This document shows positions 24,068-37,821 of a stretch of DNA of 64,000 nucleotides, in pieces. Location of the stretch: positions 5,406,394 through 5,470,393 of the forward strand of contig CM038470.1 in assembly GCA_021464415.1 (NCBI GenBank), read 5' to 3'. The notes below the pieces were generated by a model. It saw only the letters and a list, made by a program, of their open reading frames with translations. It searched no databases and was not told the DNA's origin. Made by a program: the position numbers and the translations under genes. Source of the stretch: Lonicera japonica (Eukaryota > Streptophyta > Magnoliopsida > Dipsacales > Caprifoliaceae). The number at the start of each line of letters is the position of its first letter. The first letter of the stretch is position 1.

Positions 24068-24558
24068 AGAATCAAAACCCCAAAACCCCTCAAAAAAGAT
24101 TACGCTTAGATATAAATAGAAATAAATCAAATCAAATTATATTAAAAAAAATCCCTCTTTCTAACCCAATTTTCTGAATTGTTCTGATTAAGAATTTAAG
24201 ATTCTATCTTTTGTTATTATTATATATATATATATAGCGCCTATGAGCACAAACCAATTTGTAGAAGAACGTCAAAATGGAAGAAAAATAAAATAAGGCT
24301 GTTCTCGATCGGGGATGGTGGTTTTGGCTTTCTCGTCTACTTTTCTTTTTGGATTTGTAGAGAGAGTAAGTGAATCTGTGTGTGTATAAATATATGCAGA
24401 GAGAGTTGAAAATGGGTAAAAGTTAGGAGAGGTTAAAAATGGAGGGGAGAGAGAGAGATCAGCTAATTTAAGAGGGTGATGACTTCAGCTTTAGCCAGAG
24501 TTTGTTACTTTCTGTGCCAATGGATGTCACTCATAACTACTACTTTTGGGGTTTGTTG
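24068..24558 (-). promoter_or_regulatory. CID 5' UTR and promoter
   Basis: The region upstream of the CID start has pyrimidine-rich minus-strand tracts typical of plant 5' UTRs (CT runs near 24360 and 24450) and a TATTTATA-like box near 24385-24395. The upstream end is cut by the MULE-type element at 24568, so the promoter as seen is under 500 bp. Confidence 0.45.
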
Positions 24559-24567
24559 GCACTTTTA

Positions 24568-26267
24568 GAGTTTTTGGTTAAAGTAGGGTAGTTTTTAAAC
24601 TTATTTAAAAAATTAGGATACTTTTGAATTTATTTGGAAAAATGGGGTTAACATAAAAACGTGAGAAGGTCTCACGTTTTTACGGTTAAAAACGTGATAT
24701 GTTATGCCCATTTTACAAAAAAAAAAAAAAAAATTAAATTTTTAAAAGTGTGAGAAGGTCTCACGTTTTTATGGGTAAAAACGTGAGATCTTCTCACACT
24801 TTTATGTTCACCAAAATTTTTCCATGCCTGCTCTTATATTTTTTCTTTATATCATTTAATTTCTTCTTTATTTCAAATAATTTTTTTTAATTCATTCTCA
24901 ATTTTTTTCTTTTTTAATCACATGAGATTGATGAAGTCAAATTTTTATGCTCTTATTTTTTTTCTATATCATTTGTTTTTGTCTTTATTTAGTGGATAAA
25001 TTATTTTTGATTCACTTTCACATTTTTTTTCTTTTTTTAATCACATGAGGTTGATGGAGCCATGTTTTTATGTTTTTTTTTCTATATCATTTGTTTTCGT
25101 TTTTATTTCATGGAAACAATTATTTTTTCTTAATTATTTTTGTACTTTGTATTTTAATTCTTAGGACTTATCTTACTTTGATTGTTCGATTATTATTAAA
25201 ATATGAATTAAATTTTCCTATCTACTATTACTATTAATTTAATTATTTAGACACAATAAAGATAACTACTAATTTTATTTAACAAAATTATTTAAAAAGA
25301 TACATGAAGAAAAGTGGACTTACGATAAACCATTACATATAGTTGAATAATATGTCTACCTTTTATGTTCATTTATAATTTCAACTATATGTAAATTAAA
25401 ATAATATGTCTACCTTTTATGTTCATTTATAATTTCAACTATATGTAAATTAAAATAATATGTCTACCTTTTATGTTCATTTATAATTTCAACTATATGT
25501 AATGTTTTAACGTAAGTCCACTTTTCTTCATGTATCTTTTTAAATAATTTTGTTAAATAAAATTAGTAGTTATCTTTATTGTGTCTAAATAATTAAATTA
25601 ATAGTAATAGTATATAGGAAAATTTAATTCATATTTTAATAATAATCGAACAATCAAAGTAAGATAAGTCCTAAGAATTAAAATACAAAATAAAAAAATA
25701 ATTAAGAAAAAATAATTGTTTCCACGAAATAAAAACGAAAACAAATGATATAGAAAAAAAAAACATAAAAACATGGCTCCATCAACCTCATGTGATTAAA
25801 AAAAGAAAAAAAATGTGAAAGTGAATCAAAAATATTTTATCCACTAAATAAAGACAAAAACAAATGATATAGAAAAAAAATAAGAGCATAAAAATTTGAC
25901 TTCATCAATCTCATGTGATTAAAAAATTTGAGAATGAATTAAAAAAATTATTTGAAATAAAGAAGAAATTAAATGATATAAGGAAAAAATATAAGAGCAG
26001 GTATGGAAAAATTTTGGTGAACATAAAAGTGTGAAAAGGTCTCACGTTTTTACCCATAAAAACGTGAGACCAAATCACGTTTTTATGGGTAAAAACGTGA
26101 GACCTTCTCACACTTTTACAAATTTAATTTTTTTTTTATTTTTTATTTTTTGTAAAATGGGCATAACATATCACGTTTTTATGTTAACCCCATTTTCCCA
26201 AATAAGTTCAAAAGTACCCTAGTTTCCTAAATAAGTTTAAAAACTACCCTACTTTAACCAAAAACTC
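24568..26267. mobile_element. MULE-type foldback element, perfect 9-bp target duplication
   Basis: Termini gagtttttggttaaag and ctttaaccaaaaactc are perfect complements. They are flanked by identical direct repeats gcactttta at 24559-24567 and 26268-26276. A 9-bp duplication with very long inverted repeats (about 780 bp per arm) fits a non-autonomous Mutator-like element. The arms carry an internal palindrome around aacgtgagaaggtctcacg. No transposase is present. The near-perfect arms and intact duplication imply a fairly young insertion. Confidence 0.9.
25346..25505. repeat. 54-bp tandem repeat at the MULE loop
   Basis: About three copies start at 25346, 25400 and 25454 (aataatatgtctacc), exactly between the two inverted arms. 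Confidence 0.93.
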
Positions 26268-26276
26268 GCACTTTTA

Positions 26277-29200
26277 ATTTCATTTTCTTAATTAATATTA
26301 TATTTATTGAATATTTTTATTATTTATTTTTATCAATATATATTATATGAATTATATTTTACAAGATACAATAAGAATTTATTTAATGCACTTAATAAAG
26401 ACAAGTGGTAATCTTTGTATGTAAGAAAAACACTCTTTCCTTAATTATCTTTTTGATAATTTAGGTCTTAAAGCATTTTTAATGGTGGTGTAAGAGTTAA
26501 CTTGTAAATCATATGTATCAATTCACTTTTAAAATAAAAAAATTTGAACACTAAAAAAATATGTTCCAATGGAACTTTTGTAAGATCTCATATAAATTTT
26601 GAAATAATCAAAAATATTTAAACACATGTTAAATATCAATTTAAGCAAATTTTTTATTATTTTTCTTGAATTTTTTTTATAAATAATCTTGTAATCATAA
26701 TGGATCTTGGTTTATAGGTATTAATGAGTAGAGTTCAAATATATATATATATATATATTATTAAAATCCTTATTTTACATTTGAAATTATTACATTTTAA
26801 AACTTTATAAAAAAAAGATAAAGAAAAAGAAAGCTAACATGTCATTAAAAAATAGGAGAAAGCTAACGTCTCAATAGTACACAAACTTTCATTTTAAAAA
26901 AATGCTAGATACCAAAAACTTTATCACTTGTATAAATTTTACACAAAACAAAGATATAGAAGATTGTTGAAAATGCACTTAATCGTTAACAATGCATGTG
27001 TTATTTTACTTAGTTACTAGTTTTAATGATGCCAAAAAATTCACTAGTTATTGTCTGGCTGTTTTTCTAGATGTCCTAACACTACATTAAGGTAACATTA
27101 ATCTTTACTTGTGATATTGGGACCATCCCAAGTCACAATGTGTTATGGACCTTGATGGGATGAAAGACACCATAAGTTTTTAAACTTAAAGACAAATCGT
27201 AGCCACAAATCAGAGAAAGATACACATCCTTACTCAAACTCTATATTTAGTTTTGAAAAAAATCCATTAACATTAAATTCATAATTACAAATTTAAGGCT
27301 ATTTTTTTTCTTTCTTTTACACAAATCCATCCATGCACTCGTATCATTGTAAAATTGGACTCTCAATTACCAATTAAAAATAGGATATGCTCAAGTGTAT
27401 AACATATATATATATATATATATAGATTTATAGATTTACTTTAAAACTATTAAAGTATTCAAAGAAGTTAAGTGAATTATACGCTCAAATTGAGATACTC
27501 AATTTGGGTCATCTAAAAAAAATGAACTTTTACACTCAACCATGTGACATTTGTATCAATATTAAATTAGATTTTCCATTACCAATTGAAATAGGATATG
27601 CTCAAGTATATAATATATTTTTATATTTATTAAAAAAGGCTTTAAAACTATTAAAACTATTAAAAGAGGCTAATTAAATTGCTAAAATTAAACTTTTTTT
27701 CTTATAAAGTTTGGTGCAATGATTATTTATAAATAAATAAAAAATAAAATACTTATAATTTCAGATACCAAAACAAATCGAATTCTTAATTTGAAATATT
27801 TTTTAAAAAAATACTTGATCGATATGTTATGTTTAATTTTAATTATTTTTTTTGGTCTAAATTACTAATTTAATTGATTAATGAAAGAGTAAGAGATAAT
27901 TATTTCAAATCTATGGAACTTACTATTTTGCATGGGTTAAAATATTAATAATAAAAATGGGTTAAAATTTAATAATATTTAACTTTAATTGAATATGTAA
28001 CTAATAATTAATTATAAATTTTAATAAAATTAACCGTGTTTTAGATAATCATTTTTCTTGTGTTATTCTCGGAAGTTGAAGTTAGACATTGCTCGGATAA
28101 TTCTTCCTGTAATTCTGCATAGGGTATCACTCACTGCCCTCCACACATGTGGTTGCTCTTTATTAATATATTAACTATTGCATTTTTTTTTATATTTGAA
28201 TTATTAAAATAATTTATTTTGTGTGTCAAAGTTATATATATGATTACACACAGGGTGCTAGAATAATAGAGATATGAGTAGGTTTTACTGGATTTGATAT
28301 AGGGGAATCCCATTTTACATCTCCCTCTTGTTGTGGTTGAACATCAAGTGTATCAATGTATATCGTTTATATACATATATTTATTTATTAATACAATTGA
28401 CACACATGTTCGTCCACAAGATAAGGGTTCCCATAGTTCAAAGTTCAAACTGTAGCGGATGGTAGGAAAACTCACCATGTTACTAACTTTGCTAACACTC
28501 CGGTGTAATTATATATGTGTGTGTATGTGCTGTATATTAAGTGTGAGCATGCAATTTTTGATATATACACAAAATTATTAAATTACACTTCTCATGCTAG
28601 AAATTAGTATAAATTATTGTTAAATATGAAATTTGAACTTACAACCTTTAATATAAAAGAATGGTTAATTATTATCTAATAGAATTATATTTTATTAATT
28701 TATAGAATTAATGAGTATCCAATTATAAACGCATATGTATCCCAAGCCTACTATAATTTAACGGTCTTTAAGATGTGAAAGTTAAAGTTTAAACAATCGT
28801 TCGATATCTTATAACAAAAATGATAACACGTATCTTAAAGGTACATGTTAACTATATTATAAATAAAACTAATAATATTTTTTATAAAAATCTATACTTA
28901 ATTTATTATATAAATATTTCAATTTAATTTTTTATTTATTTATAAATACATAATATGTACTTTAAGGCATATATTAAGGTATCCAAATCGATAATTTGAC
29001 TTTAATGCAGATATAGTAAACTTTTATAACTTCATAGAATCACTTTTACAATATGACACACTACACAGATTACACGCACGTATAAGTTTTATATAATATG
29101 TTGTTTGTCATTAGAATATTTACTTTACTAATTGATGATTGGTGGTCCTCACCATTAGTGGGGCGAATGTACATTTTCGTGAAAAAAGGAATATAATAGT

Positions 29201-30208
29201 GAAAAGGGGATTCTCTTAACTAAATAACACTTTCACTTTTAATAATAACCAAATTCCCTTATAAATGTGACATATGTGTGATTCGTAGGAATATAATTTT
29301 AGAATTTTTTTTGTAATATAAGTCATGTATTTAAGTCTGATAATATTTCTTAGTGGGTGGAGTTTGAATTTAGTATGGTCAAATTTTTACGGAGAAAAAG
29401 AAGAAGAAGAAGAAGATGAATTTAAAAATCAAAAGTATGATACAATTTTAATGATGGTTGAATGAGTCTTCCTTTTATAATATATAGTACAAATTATACA
29501 TAAACAGCAATCAATAAACATGTGTGCTGCATTTGATTACCTCCCAATATTCCAAGAAAGTGCGATTCGCAAAAAAAAATATAAGATATTGTATTTGATT
29601 AACATTGTTAATAAAAATAATGAAATTTATTGAGTATATTGTATACTAGAAAATAGTACAGATGATTTTCAGTTTTTTAATATATATATATATATATACC
29701 CACCAAACGATCATTTACACAAAAATAAGAAATCTCTTTTCAAAATTGTTTATGTTGTAAGGGCATATTCTTTTTGCGTTATTTTGAAATATGATTTAGT
29801 AAATCATGTAATTTATGAGTGTTATTTTAGGATAACTCTTAATATTTTAAAATTTTGTCAAATTTTTAAATCATGTAAATTATGTGATTTCAAAATCTGC
29901 TCAAAATGTTGGGATTTCAGAATTCATGCTGAATTACAAGTTTGAATTTGATCCATGTCTTTTTAATCATATATCTCTTTTATTATTGGTCACTAGGACT
30001 TTTTCTCCAACTAAAATACATAAAATAGATAAAAATTCCACTAATGTATTTTGAAAATTTTAAATTTTTTTAAAAGAACACCTAAATTGAAAATCATAAA
30101 ATTTATCAAATTATATGATTTAAAAGAATTGTGAAAACAACACAACCCTGGTGAATTTTAATTTCAACGAATTAAACACAAACGTAACATAACAAGGAGA
30201 CTTTACCT
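26277..30208. other. AT-rich intergenic region
   Basis: No gene is recognised. It contains TA runs at about 26741-26758 and 27406-27422. A duplicated segment (attaccaatt... ggatatgctcaag) occurs at 27366 and 27578, offset 212 bp. Confidence 0.5.
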
Positions 30209-30211
30209 TTA

Positions 30212-30533
30212 GGCCTCGTTTGGTTCACGGATTTTGCTACTCGGGAAAGGAAAGTCGTTCCTTTCCTTTGTTTGGTAAGCACAAATTCCGGAAACACTTT
30301 CCCGAGAGAGGGGAAAGTAGGGGGTAAAACCATTCCTCCCAAAACACATGGGATTGATTTTCCCATGTGATTTCCAAGCATTTATTACACAAATTTTAGA
30401 CAATAATACTCTTTCCTAAATACTTTCCATGGTTTACCAAACACAAGAAAGGAAATTTGACAGGAAATTTACTTTCCCACCTCCACGGGAAAGATAAGGG
30501 AATCGATTTCCTTTCCGTGAACCAAACGAGGCC
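30212..30533. mobile_element. Tourist-like (PIF/Harbinger) MITE
   Basis: Perfect 20-bp inverted ends (ggcctcgtttggttcacgga and its complement) are flanked by the trinucleotide TTA at 30209-30211 and 30534-30536. This is the signature of Tourist MITEs. Total 322 bp; no coding sequence. Confidence 0.92.
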
Positions 30534-30536
30534 TTA

Positions 30537-31915
30537 TTAGAAAACTAGGATTTTACCCCTCCTTTTGAAACATATTAAGAGTGAGGATGACCTAGTTTTA
30601 GAAATTAGGCACACCTCCTTATGTTAACTTTTTGACCGTGTTTCCTCTAATCACATAACTCCAAAACTCCAAGCTGAAAAATCATGTCCAAATGACTATT
30701 TCAACATCGTCTTTATTTTTTATAAAGTTTTAGGATTTGCTTAATTTAAGAATATATGGATTGAGATTGTTTTAAATATAAAAATAACTTTTTATCAGAC
30801 ACATAATAGTTTACTAAGATCTAAAAAAAATTCAAAAAACTTTAGACACCGATTATTCAAATATTAAAAAATATACTTATTTTGAAATATACATGATAAT
30901 AGTTAATTAATAATAATACATTATGCATATTAAAAAAAGGCATTCTATAATCAACAAAAACTTTATTTACATTACCATAATTAATATAAAAACAATAATA
31001 AATATCCAAAAGTTAAATTAAAGATTTTCCAAAAATAACAAGAAACTTAACAAATGATTTGATAGCAATGAAAAGGAAAATAACAAAGACAAAAAGAACA
31101 AGAACAACCAATAGTCTAGCTAATCCTAGATCAAACATGCCCTAGTCTTTAGGGAAGGGTTATCGGTAGAGGGGTTGTGGCCACAAAGATCATCATCATC
31201 GGAGGTGTTAATTAGGATCACCACGGTCGTAATTGTTGTCATCATCTTCATCAACATCATGTTCGTATTATTGGTGAAGATTCTGTTATCTTCATGATCT
31301 ATTTTTTCTAGTAAGATTTATATATAACTTTACTTTCCATGATTAATTGTTTATATATTAATTTGTGAAGGTTTATTGCTAATGGTTTATTAATTTTTGC
31401 TGTAAATGCTAATTAGTGGATGAAAACTCCATTTACAACTATATGGAGCAACCGAAGAATCGTGCCTATTGTACTTCTTGTTAAGTTGTAGAACGACACA
31501 ATTGCTAGACATAATTGTTCCAGAATAGACAATACATGTATGTATCAATTTTTGATAAATCGTATCTATACATTAATCATTGCACCCTCTAATATAGATT
31601 AAAGTTAAAATTAAATTGTTTTTATGACTATTTATTAAATGAGATTTGTGTTTTCCCAAATAATAATAATAATAATAATAATAAGTCGGTACTATTACGT
31701 TAACAATCGGAGAAAACTGTTGTACCTGCAATTAGTAAAACTTGAACTTGGAATGTCCATGTTTTCTTTTGATATTTTTTTGACATAATAATGGTAATTA
31801 TTAGAAATATATGAATACGAACCTTTAAGTTATGTTGAGTATTTTTTAAAATCTCTTTCATATGGTATGGTAATCTTACTCTGGCATGTAGCCCATTGTG
31901 TTATTTATCTATATA
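30537..31915. other. AT-rich intergenic region
   Basis: No gene is recognised. An (aat)n microsatellite lies at about 31661-31682. Short trinucleotide-rich sequence (atcatcatc) at 31186-31260 has no convincing open frame. Confidence 0.45.
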
Positions 31916-32400
31916 CAGTGGCGGAGCTAAAAATTCAATCAAGGAGGAGGGGATTTAAAGCACACAAAAATATAAATTTAAAGCCAAAAAATTTGAATGC
32001 AAGCATTGCCTAAACACTACAAATTACTAACATTCTACGTGATTTCGTATTTTTAAATTATTGTAAGACGTCTTACTTCTTAATGGAATACAAAAAAATA
32101 GGGGTTTAAACCTAAATCACCTAATATTATGAAATTAATCAATTAATAAAGAAGTAAACCTAATATTATGCAAGTAATCAATTATTCCAGAAATAAACCT
32201 AATATTAAGTAATCACTATCAATTCTTCAATTAATCTAACATAGACCTAATATTATGAGATTAATCAAGAATATGACTAATATAAGGCAATTGATTAAGA
32301 ACTAAACCTAATATTAATCAAGAAATACACATAATATTAATAAAGAAATACACCTAATACTAAAAAAGATTAAGAAATAATTTCACCTATGGCATATGGT
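31916..32400. mobile_element. Left end of a hAT-like MITE related to 13116
   Basis: It starts CAGTGGCGGAGCT and shares interior words with the 13116 element (aaatttgaatgcaag versus aaatttgaacgcaaa). No right terminus was found, so it is probably truncated and the end coordinate is approximate. Confidence 0.45.
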
Positions 32401-35400
32401 AGATGGTGGCAGGAGCAGTTAGAGGCAAAGTAACTAAGCAAGTGAAGAGAAAAAATAAACAAGTGGAATAAGAGAAAACAGTGGAGAAAATAAAATATGA
32501 TCCGAAGAATGAAATAGAGTCTATGGGAGGATTTAAGTGAAATTTAAACTTTTAAATTACCCCTAAAGTTTAAACTCCAGTATGCACCAAGAATTAGATG
32601 GCCTTTCCTTTGGGTCAAATTTACACTTAGATATCTTGAAATATAAAGTTTTGCACGTAGATTCTTATATAATTTTTTATTTTTCAAAAAATACCCCATA
32701 TTTAATTTTAAAAAATGAAAATGAAGAAAGGGTCAGTTGTAAGTAAATTTATTTTCACTTTATAGAATAAATAAAATATCTACTATAAATTGTCTAGTTA
32801 TTGAGACATACTACCAAATTTTTATACCTCCATCTAAATTAATTTTACGGAACACTAAAATATAATTTTGAGTTACCTTATATTTTGCTAACTATTAATA
32901 AAAAATGACGGTAATTTTTTTTTCTTTTACAAAAAAGGCAACAAAAAGATATAAAAGTCCGTATCAAATTAAAATCTTTTAGGATTAATAAGTTCAAAAC
33001 GAGGCATAAAAGGATGTGTGTAAATTTTATTTTTGTGATTTTTTTTGTACGAACGATGATTGATTAAATAATACAAATTTATTTTTTATATAATTTTACA
33101 ACTACCACAATAAAATATATAAATGGGTGGAATGCAACCACCACGTAAGGTGGACATAGCATTTTTTTTCTTTTCTTATTTTCTTATTTTGAATTATGGA
33201 AACTGTAATATAATAACCCTTAAAGTTCATTCATCTATGGATATACAACTATTTATTATTTGCTTATTTTTTTTTCTTTTTAATTTATGTTTTTAATACT
33301 TGGAAGGCTATATTTTTATTTAAATAAGTTATTTGATCTAATTGATCCATGCAATAAGATGAACGAGTATTTTCATTTAAATAAATAACATGTATGTATC
33401 CTTATAGTTTATTAGAAAAACAAATGAGTTGTTTATTTTTAAAAAATTAGTATTTGAATACTTTGTATTACAATGAACGAGACTTCACAATTTGAAATAA
33501 TATATAAAAAAATTAAATAGGTTTTAATTGGTGTTTATATTTATAGTTTATGATACTCTATGAATGGTAGATTTTGAAATAAATTAATGCTATTGCAAAA
33601 GTGAAAAAGAATTGACAATAAATACATAATGAGGTTTTTTTGGGTTATCTTGTCAATAATACCGATAATTTAAAATACTCCTATTTTATTAATACTTTAA
33701 GTTATCCATTAAAAGTATTAAACAAACCCTAGGAGGGGGGGGGGGGTGCAAAGTATTAGCAAAGAGGAGATAATTCAAATTATGAATATTATTAAGGTGG
33801 CAAACTCAAAAAACCCCTAATAAAAAGTATGAACCATATTATTTAGTTCGGTAAAGGTCAAAACTACTTTAAAATATACAACAATTAGAATAACAAAAAT
33901 CTTAACCTGGCGAGTTTTCAACCAAACCTTAATGTGTGTTTGGTTTTAAATTGTGGAACGTATAAGTAATACATATACAACTTAAATTTAATTGAATTCA
34001 GGTTCATGTAAATTTAGCCCGTTGAACCCAAACCAACAGTGTATATATAATTGTTTTTCTTTAAATACTCATATAATACTATATAATTATAATATATCGG
34101 TGCATATCAAAGCCTGTTGAGTTCAACCATATAACAAATACGGGAGTTTCGCATTTTCAAAGTTAGCCCTCTTTCATGCCAAAGTCAGGGTTGAGTTAAT
34201 CTCATTTTTAAATAAGTCGAGTTTTTAGTTTATCCAAACTTCCCTCAAATCTATCAATTTCCCATCGTTACATCATTATTTTCAAATTAGAATTATTATT
34301 ATTTTCATGCCATAGGCACAAACATTACTAATATATGCATATCTTAGGATATTTAGAATATCTCGTATTTATCTCTAAGGTATTTAGAAATTCATTTCTT
34401 GTTTATTTTCTTATATAACCCTAATCCTAATTGTACCCTATATATAGACATTCCTCTCTTATATTATTCAATTAATTCAATAAAATTTTCTCTTTCAACA
34501 ATATAGTTTTGTAAAAATGTATTCAAATGTCAAATAGAGGTAACACTTTTCAAACTAGAACCATAATAAGCCAAAATCATTGATGTCCATCCGGACATTA
34601 TCGGGGAAGTTTGTAACAACTACATAGAGATACTCAGGCTATCACATTAATTTGAAAGGTATTTTTTTTTAATATAAATGATGATTCTACTAACAATAAA
34701 AAATTTAATTGCTTGTAACAATAATGTGTCATTACACCTTGCGGAAGAATTCTTATTTGAAACGGTGTGAGGAGTGAGAATTCCTTGGTTACATGAAGAC
34801 ACCAGTACTAATCATGAATAGTTTAGACCAACAAAAATTTGTCCCAACTTACACAAATCGTTTGATCAGGGAAAAAAAATAGCTCGACAAACATGTATAT
34901 ATCAAATTAAATAATTTTCTTTTGGAACTTTAATTAAAGACTTGAATAAAATTTCACTAGAAAATGTTGATGGTAGATTACAAAAATGGAAGTAACTTTC
35001 ATCGGATATTGAGATATGCTAATATAAAAAATATTTTTTAGTTATGTAATATAACTTGTCTTGTCGGGTTTGAACCTGCTGCTTTCCAACTTCAAGAATA
35101 CTCTCTATTATATTACATGGTAAATTTTTTCTTCTCAAACTTGAACATACATTTCGCTTGTGTGATTGAAATAAAAAGATAGCATCTGAATAATGCTGAT
35201 GAAGACGAACCTTGATTTGGGAAACAAGTACTACTTTTCACGATATTTGAATTCTCGACCTATCATGAAGGTACCCCATATATTATAGTCTACCACTTAA
35301 CCAATTACATAGACATATTTTTATAATGTTTAAAAATTTAAATTACTAAATTATCAAATCATATGTATGATTTTTACGGTTTTAGAATTTTATTAGAATT

Positions 35401-35519
35401 GTAGTTTTATAAATTGCAATTTTTAGAATTACAATACCGTTGTTTGGATTCTTTGTAATTTTCATTTAAAATTTTATTAGAATTTTAAATTTGTTTATTT
35501 GGCTAATTAGTAGAATTCA
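32401..35519. other. AT-rich intergenic region with a small inverted repeat
   Basis: No gene is recognised. 33632-33817 is a weak inverted repeat whose right end (complement ggggttttttgagtttgcc) resembles the element at 59489. A run of 11 G lies near 33736. 35247-35308 has SINE-like A and B boxes on the minus strand (GGTTAAGTGGTAGA, GGTCGAGAATTC). Confidence 0.4.
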
Positions 35520-35760
35520 TTAATATATATACATAAAATATATATGTATATACACATATCTACTCTCTCTATATATATGTGTACATGAGGGGCAAGGATT
35601 ATGTTTGTGGGCACGTTGTACTCTGTATGTCGGGGAGTGGCCGGGGTACATGGGGGTGAGTTGGGGTTGAAATGTGGTGTGTATCCGAGAAGGGGTGGGG
35701 GTTAATTGGGTGAGGAAAAGGATGTGTGGGTGGGTGGTGTGGTGATGATCGATGGTGCTT
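35520..35760. repeat. TA/CA microsatellite and G-rich tract
   Basis: Alternating TA/CA (35524-35584) is followed by a strongly G-rich plus strand (ggggtgggggttaattggg, ggtgggtggtgtggtgatg). It resembles 2457-2850 and 63770-64000 in design. Frames here are compositional. Confidence 0.75.
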
Positions 35761-36720
35761 TTTTTTGAACTCAATGAGAATTAGAATTAAAAACCTCTAT
35801 TATTCATATAAAATTCAATCTTTTAAAGTTGATGGTTTTAAAATTGTATTAGAATTCCAAAATCATAACATTTTAGTTCATTCAAACAAAAGAATTTTAA
35901 AACCATACCCTATTTCTAATTCTATAGTATAAAATTAGGGTTGCTAAACACACTCTACGAATAGTATGATATCTAAATCTATATTACGTATTTTATTGAT
36001 AAATGGCCGGATATTCAAGCATACGTGACCTAACTGACTTTCCCAACTAATTAAGCTCATTATTGTAATTGATTGAAAGTATTTTCCCAACTAAACACGC
36101 TCTGCGAAGTAGAGCTTCTAAATTCGTCAACTAATATGTCGGCATAGCATTAATCTATCACCCTTCATAATTAACTGATATCAATTCCCTTAATTAATAA
36201 TTCGACTTGACTCGACTCATTTATCTTTTATTAAAATTGTCTTAGCTAGACAAACTCCACGTAAAGAAAGAAGAAACATGATACTGTCATTTCAAAAAGA
36301 GGATATATAACACATTGCTTGATGTATTTAGTCCTTATTTTTTTTTAGTAAATAATAAGAGACACGTATAATTATATTTTCTTTGCGAAACAATTGGCTT
36401 CCTTCTCGATTTCTCCTACGTATTCATCGTATATAAATAAAAATAAAAATAAGTAAAGACAATGAGATTTTATGTTTTATTCTTTTTATTCGTGTAATTT
36501 TTTTTTATCATATATAGAACAAAATGTAAAGATTAAAATAATAAAATAACTATAATTTTGATGAGCACTAAGTGTGAAAACAAGACTCGTGGTAATTTTT
36601 GTAACATAGGTGACGATTGTGGACAAATTTTGATAATGATGATGATCATTCTTATTATTATTTTGTTAGTTATTGTCACAATGATGAAATATTGTGTATT
36701 GTGAAGTATAATGGTGATTG
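35761..36720. other. AT-rich intergenic region
   Basis: No gene is recognised. Confidence 0.4.
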
Positions 36721-36945
36721 TATTTTTTTTATATAAAGCGATAATTTTATAATAAAACCTTTTTTATATAGGACAATTCTTTTTACACAACTGAATCCAC
36801 ATATTCATAACTATCGGTCTATCACAATAAAAGTGGGCATATAACCATCTCAATAAAGGTGGATCTACGTACATGTGGATCGAACTCAAAACCTTTCTTT
36901 TATGTAAACGGATTACAAAGCCACTAGCCAGACACCTGCTTAAAG
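36721..36945 (-). mobile_element. tRNA-derived SINE-like element
   Basis: On the minus strand there is an A-box-like CTGGCTAGTGG (36921-36931) and a strong B box GAGTTCGATCC (36877-36887), spaced as for pol III promoters. An A-rich 3' tail lies near 36722-36732. No target duplication was identified. Confidence 0.45.
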
Positions 36946-37367
36946 TTGGGATAAATTTTATGTTTGAGTTTTATCAAGGAATTTGGAAAGAATTTTAATT
37001 TTTGTATAGTTCAAGAGAGAGAGCTCGAGTTATACATTCTTTTTTTCTTCGGGAAAAAAAGAAGAGTACAAGAGTGTAAAGTTTTGCCCAATTTAATCGG
37101 CAAAGATCAGTGCTTCAACCTTTTTTAAACCAAAGCTAAGAAATGGAGGAAAGGCCCACCAAGTCCATTGAGCCTAATTTGGGACTTAGTGCCTCAAAGA
37201 ATAAAAATTATAAAAATATTGGTGATTGGTCCATTTTTCAGTATCTTTCTCTCTTTAGCCCATTTGATATTTCACATACAGCCAATTGCTTTTCACTTGT
37301 CGGCCCACTCATATTACATTGCTATGTAAGCGTACTGCGTACCACTAGATGAGTTTCCCTCGCGCAG

Positions 37368-37821
37368 GTAACATTAAAATTAATTCTAATGGCAGTACGT
37401 TTGGCAACTATGGATGGACAGTTTATGTGGGCTAGCTAGAGATGATCGTAGTAGATGGTTAAAAAGATTGTGGCAGGATTGGCTACTCTTCAAGCAGACC
37501 TATGGGACATATGAAGAGCTATGAAATTAGTTAATAAAAGAGCGTGACTTGAAACAATCATCAGAACAGATTCTCTCACGACCGTCAACCTCATCAACAA
37601 GAAGAATGGCGACGACCGCCATCTAGATAAGACTCTGATAAAAACTGCAAGAATTTGAAGAAAGCCCAACGCTTGGAGCTTAATCATGTTTGCCGTGAAG
37701 AAAACAAATGCACTGACTATATGTCCAAACTTGGTAGGGTTCAAGGAAAACAAATTATGAGGGTTATGGTGACAAACAAACTCATACAATTTTTGAAAGT
37801 GGATATGCAGGATGTTGAGTA
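37368..37821 (+). pseudogene. Degraded RNase H-like (RVT_3) remnant
   Basis: A frame-shifted plus-strand copy of an RNase H-like domain, as in LINE polymerases. Recognisable pieces in order are NIKINSNGSTFGN (first strand and Asp position, here Asn), RTDSLTTVNLINKK (with the Asp) and LNHVCREENKCTDYMSKLG (the C-terminal HV.RE.N motif). At least two frameshifts and internal stops separate them, one near 37645. The minus-strand open frame across it is a shadow. It is a different copy from that at 1276-1923, with a different sequence. Confidence 0.65.

Noticed and set aside
29760..30150. Possible MITE between gtaagggcatattc and aacacaaccctgg
   Set aside because: The inverted similarity is too short and no target duplication is visible.
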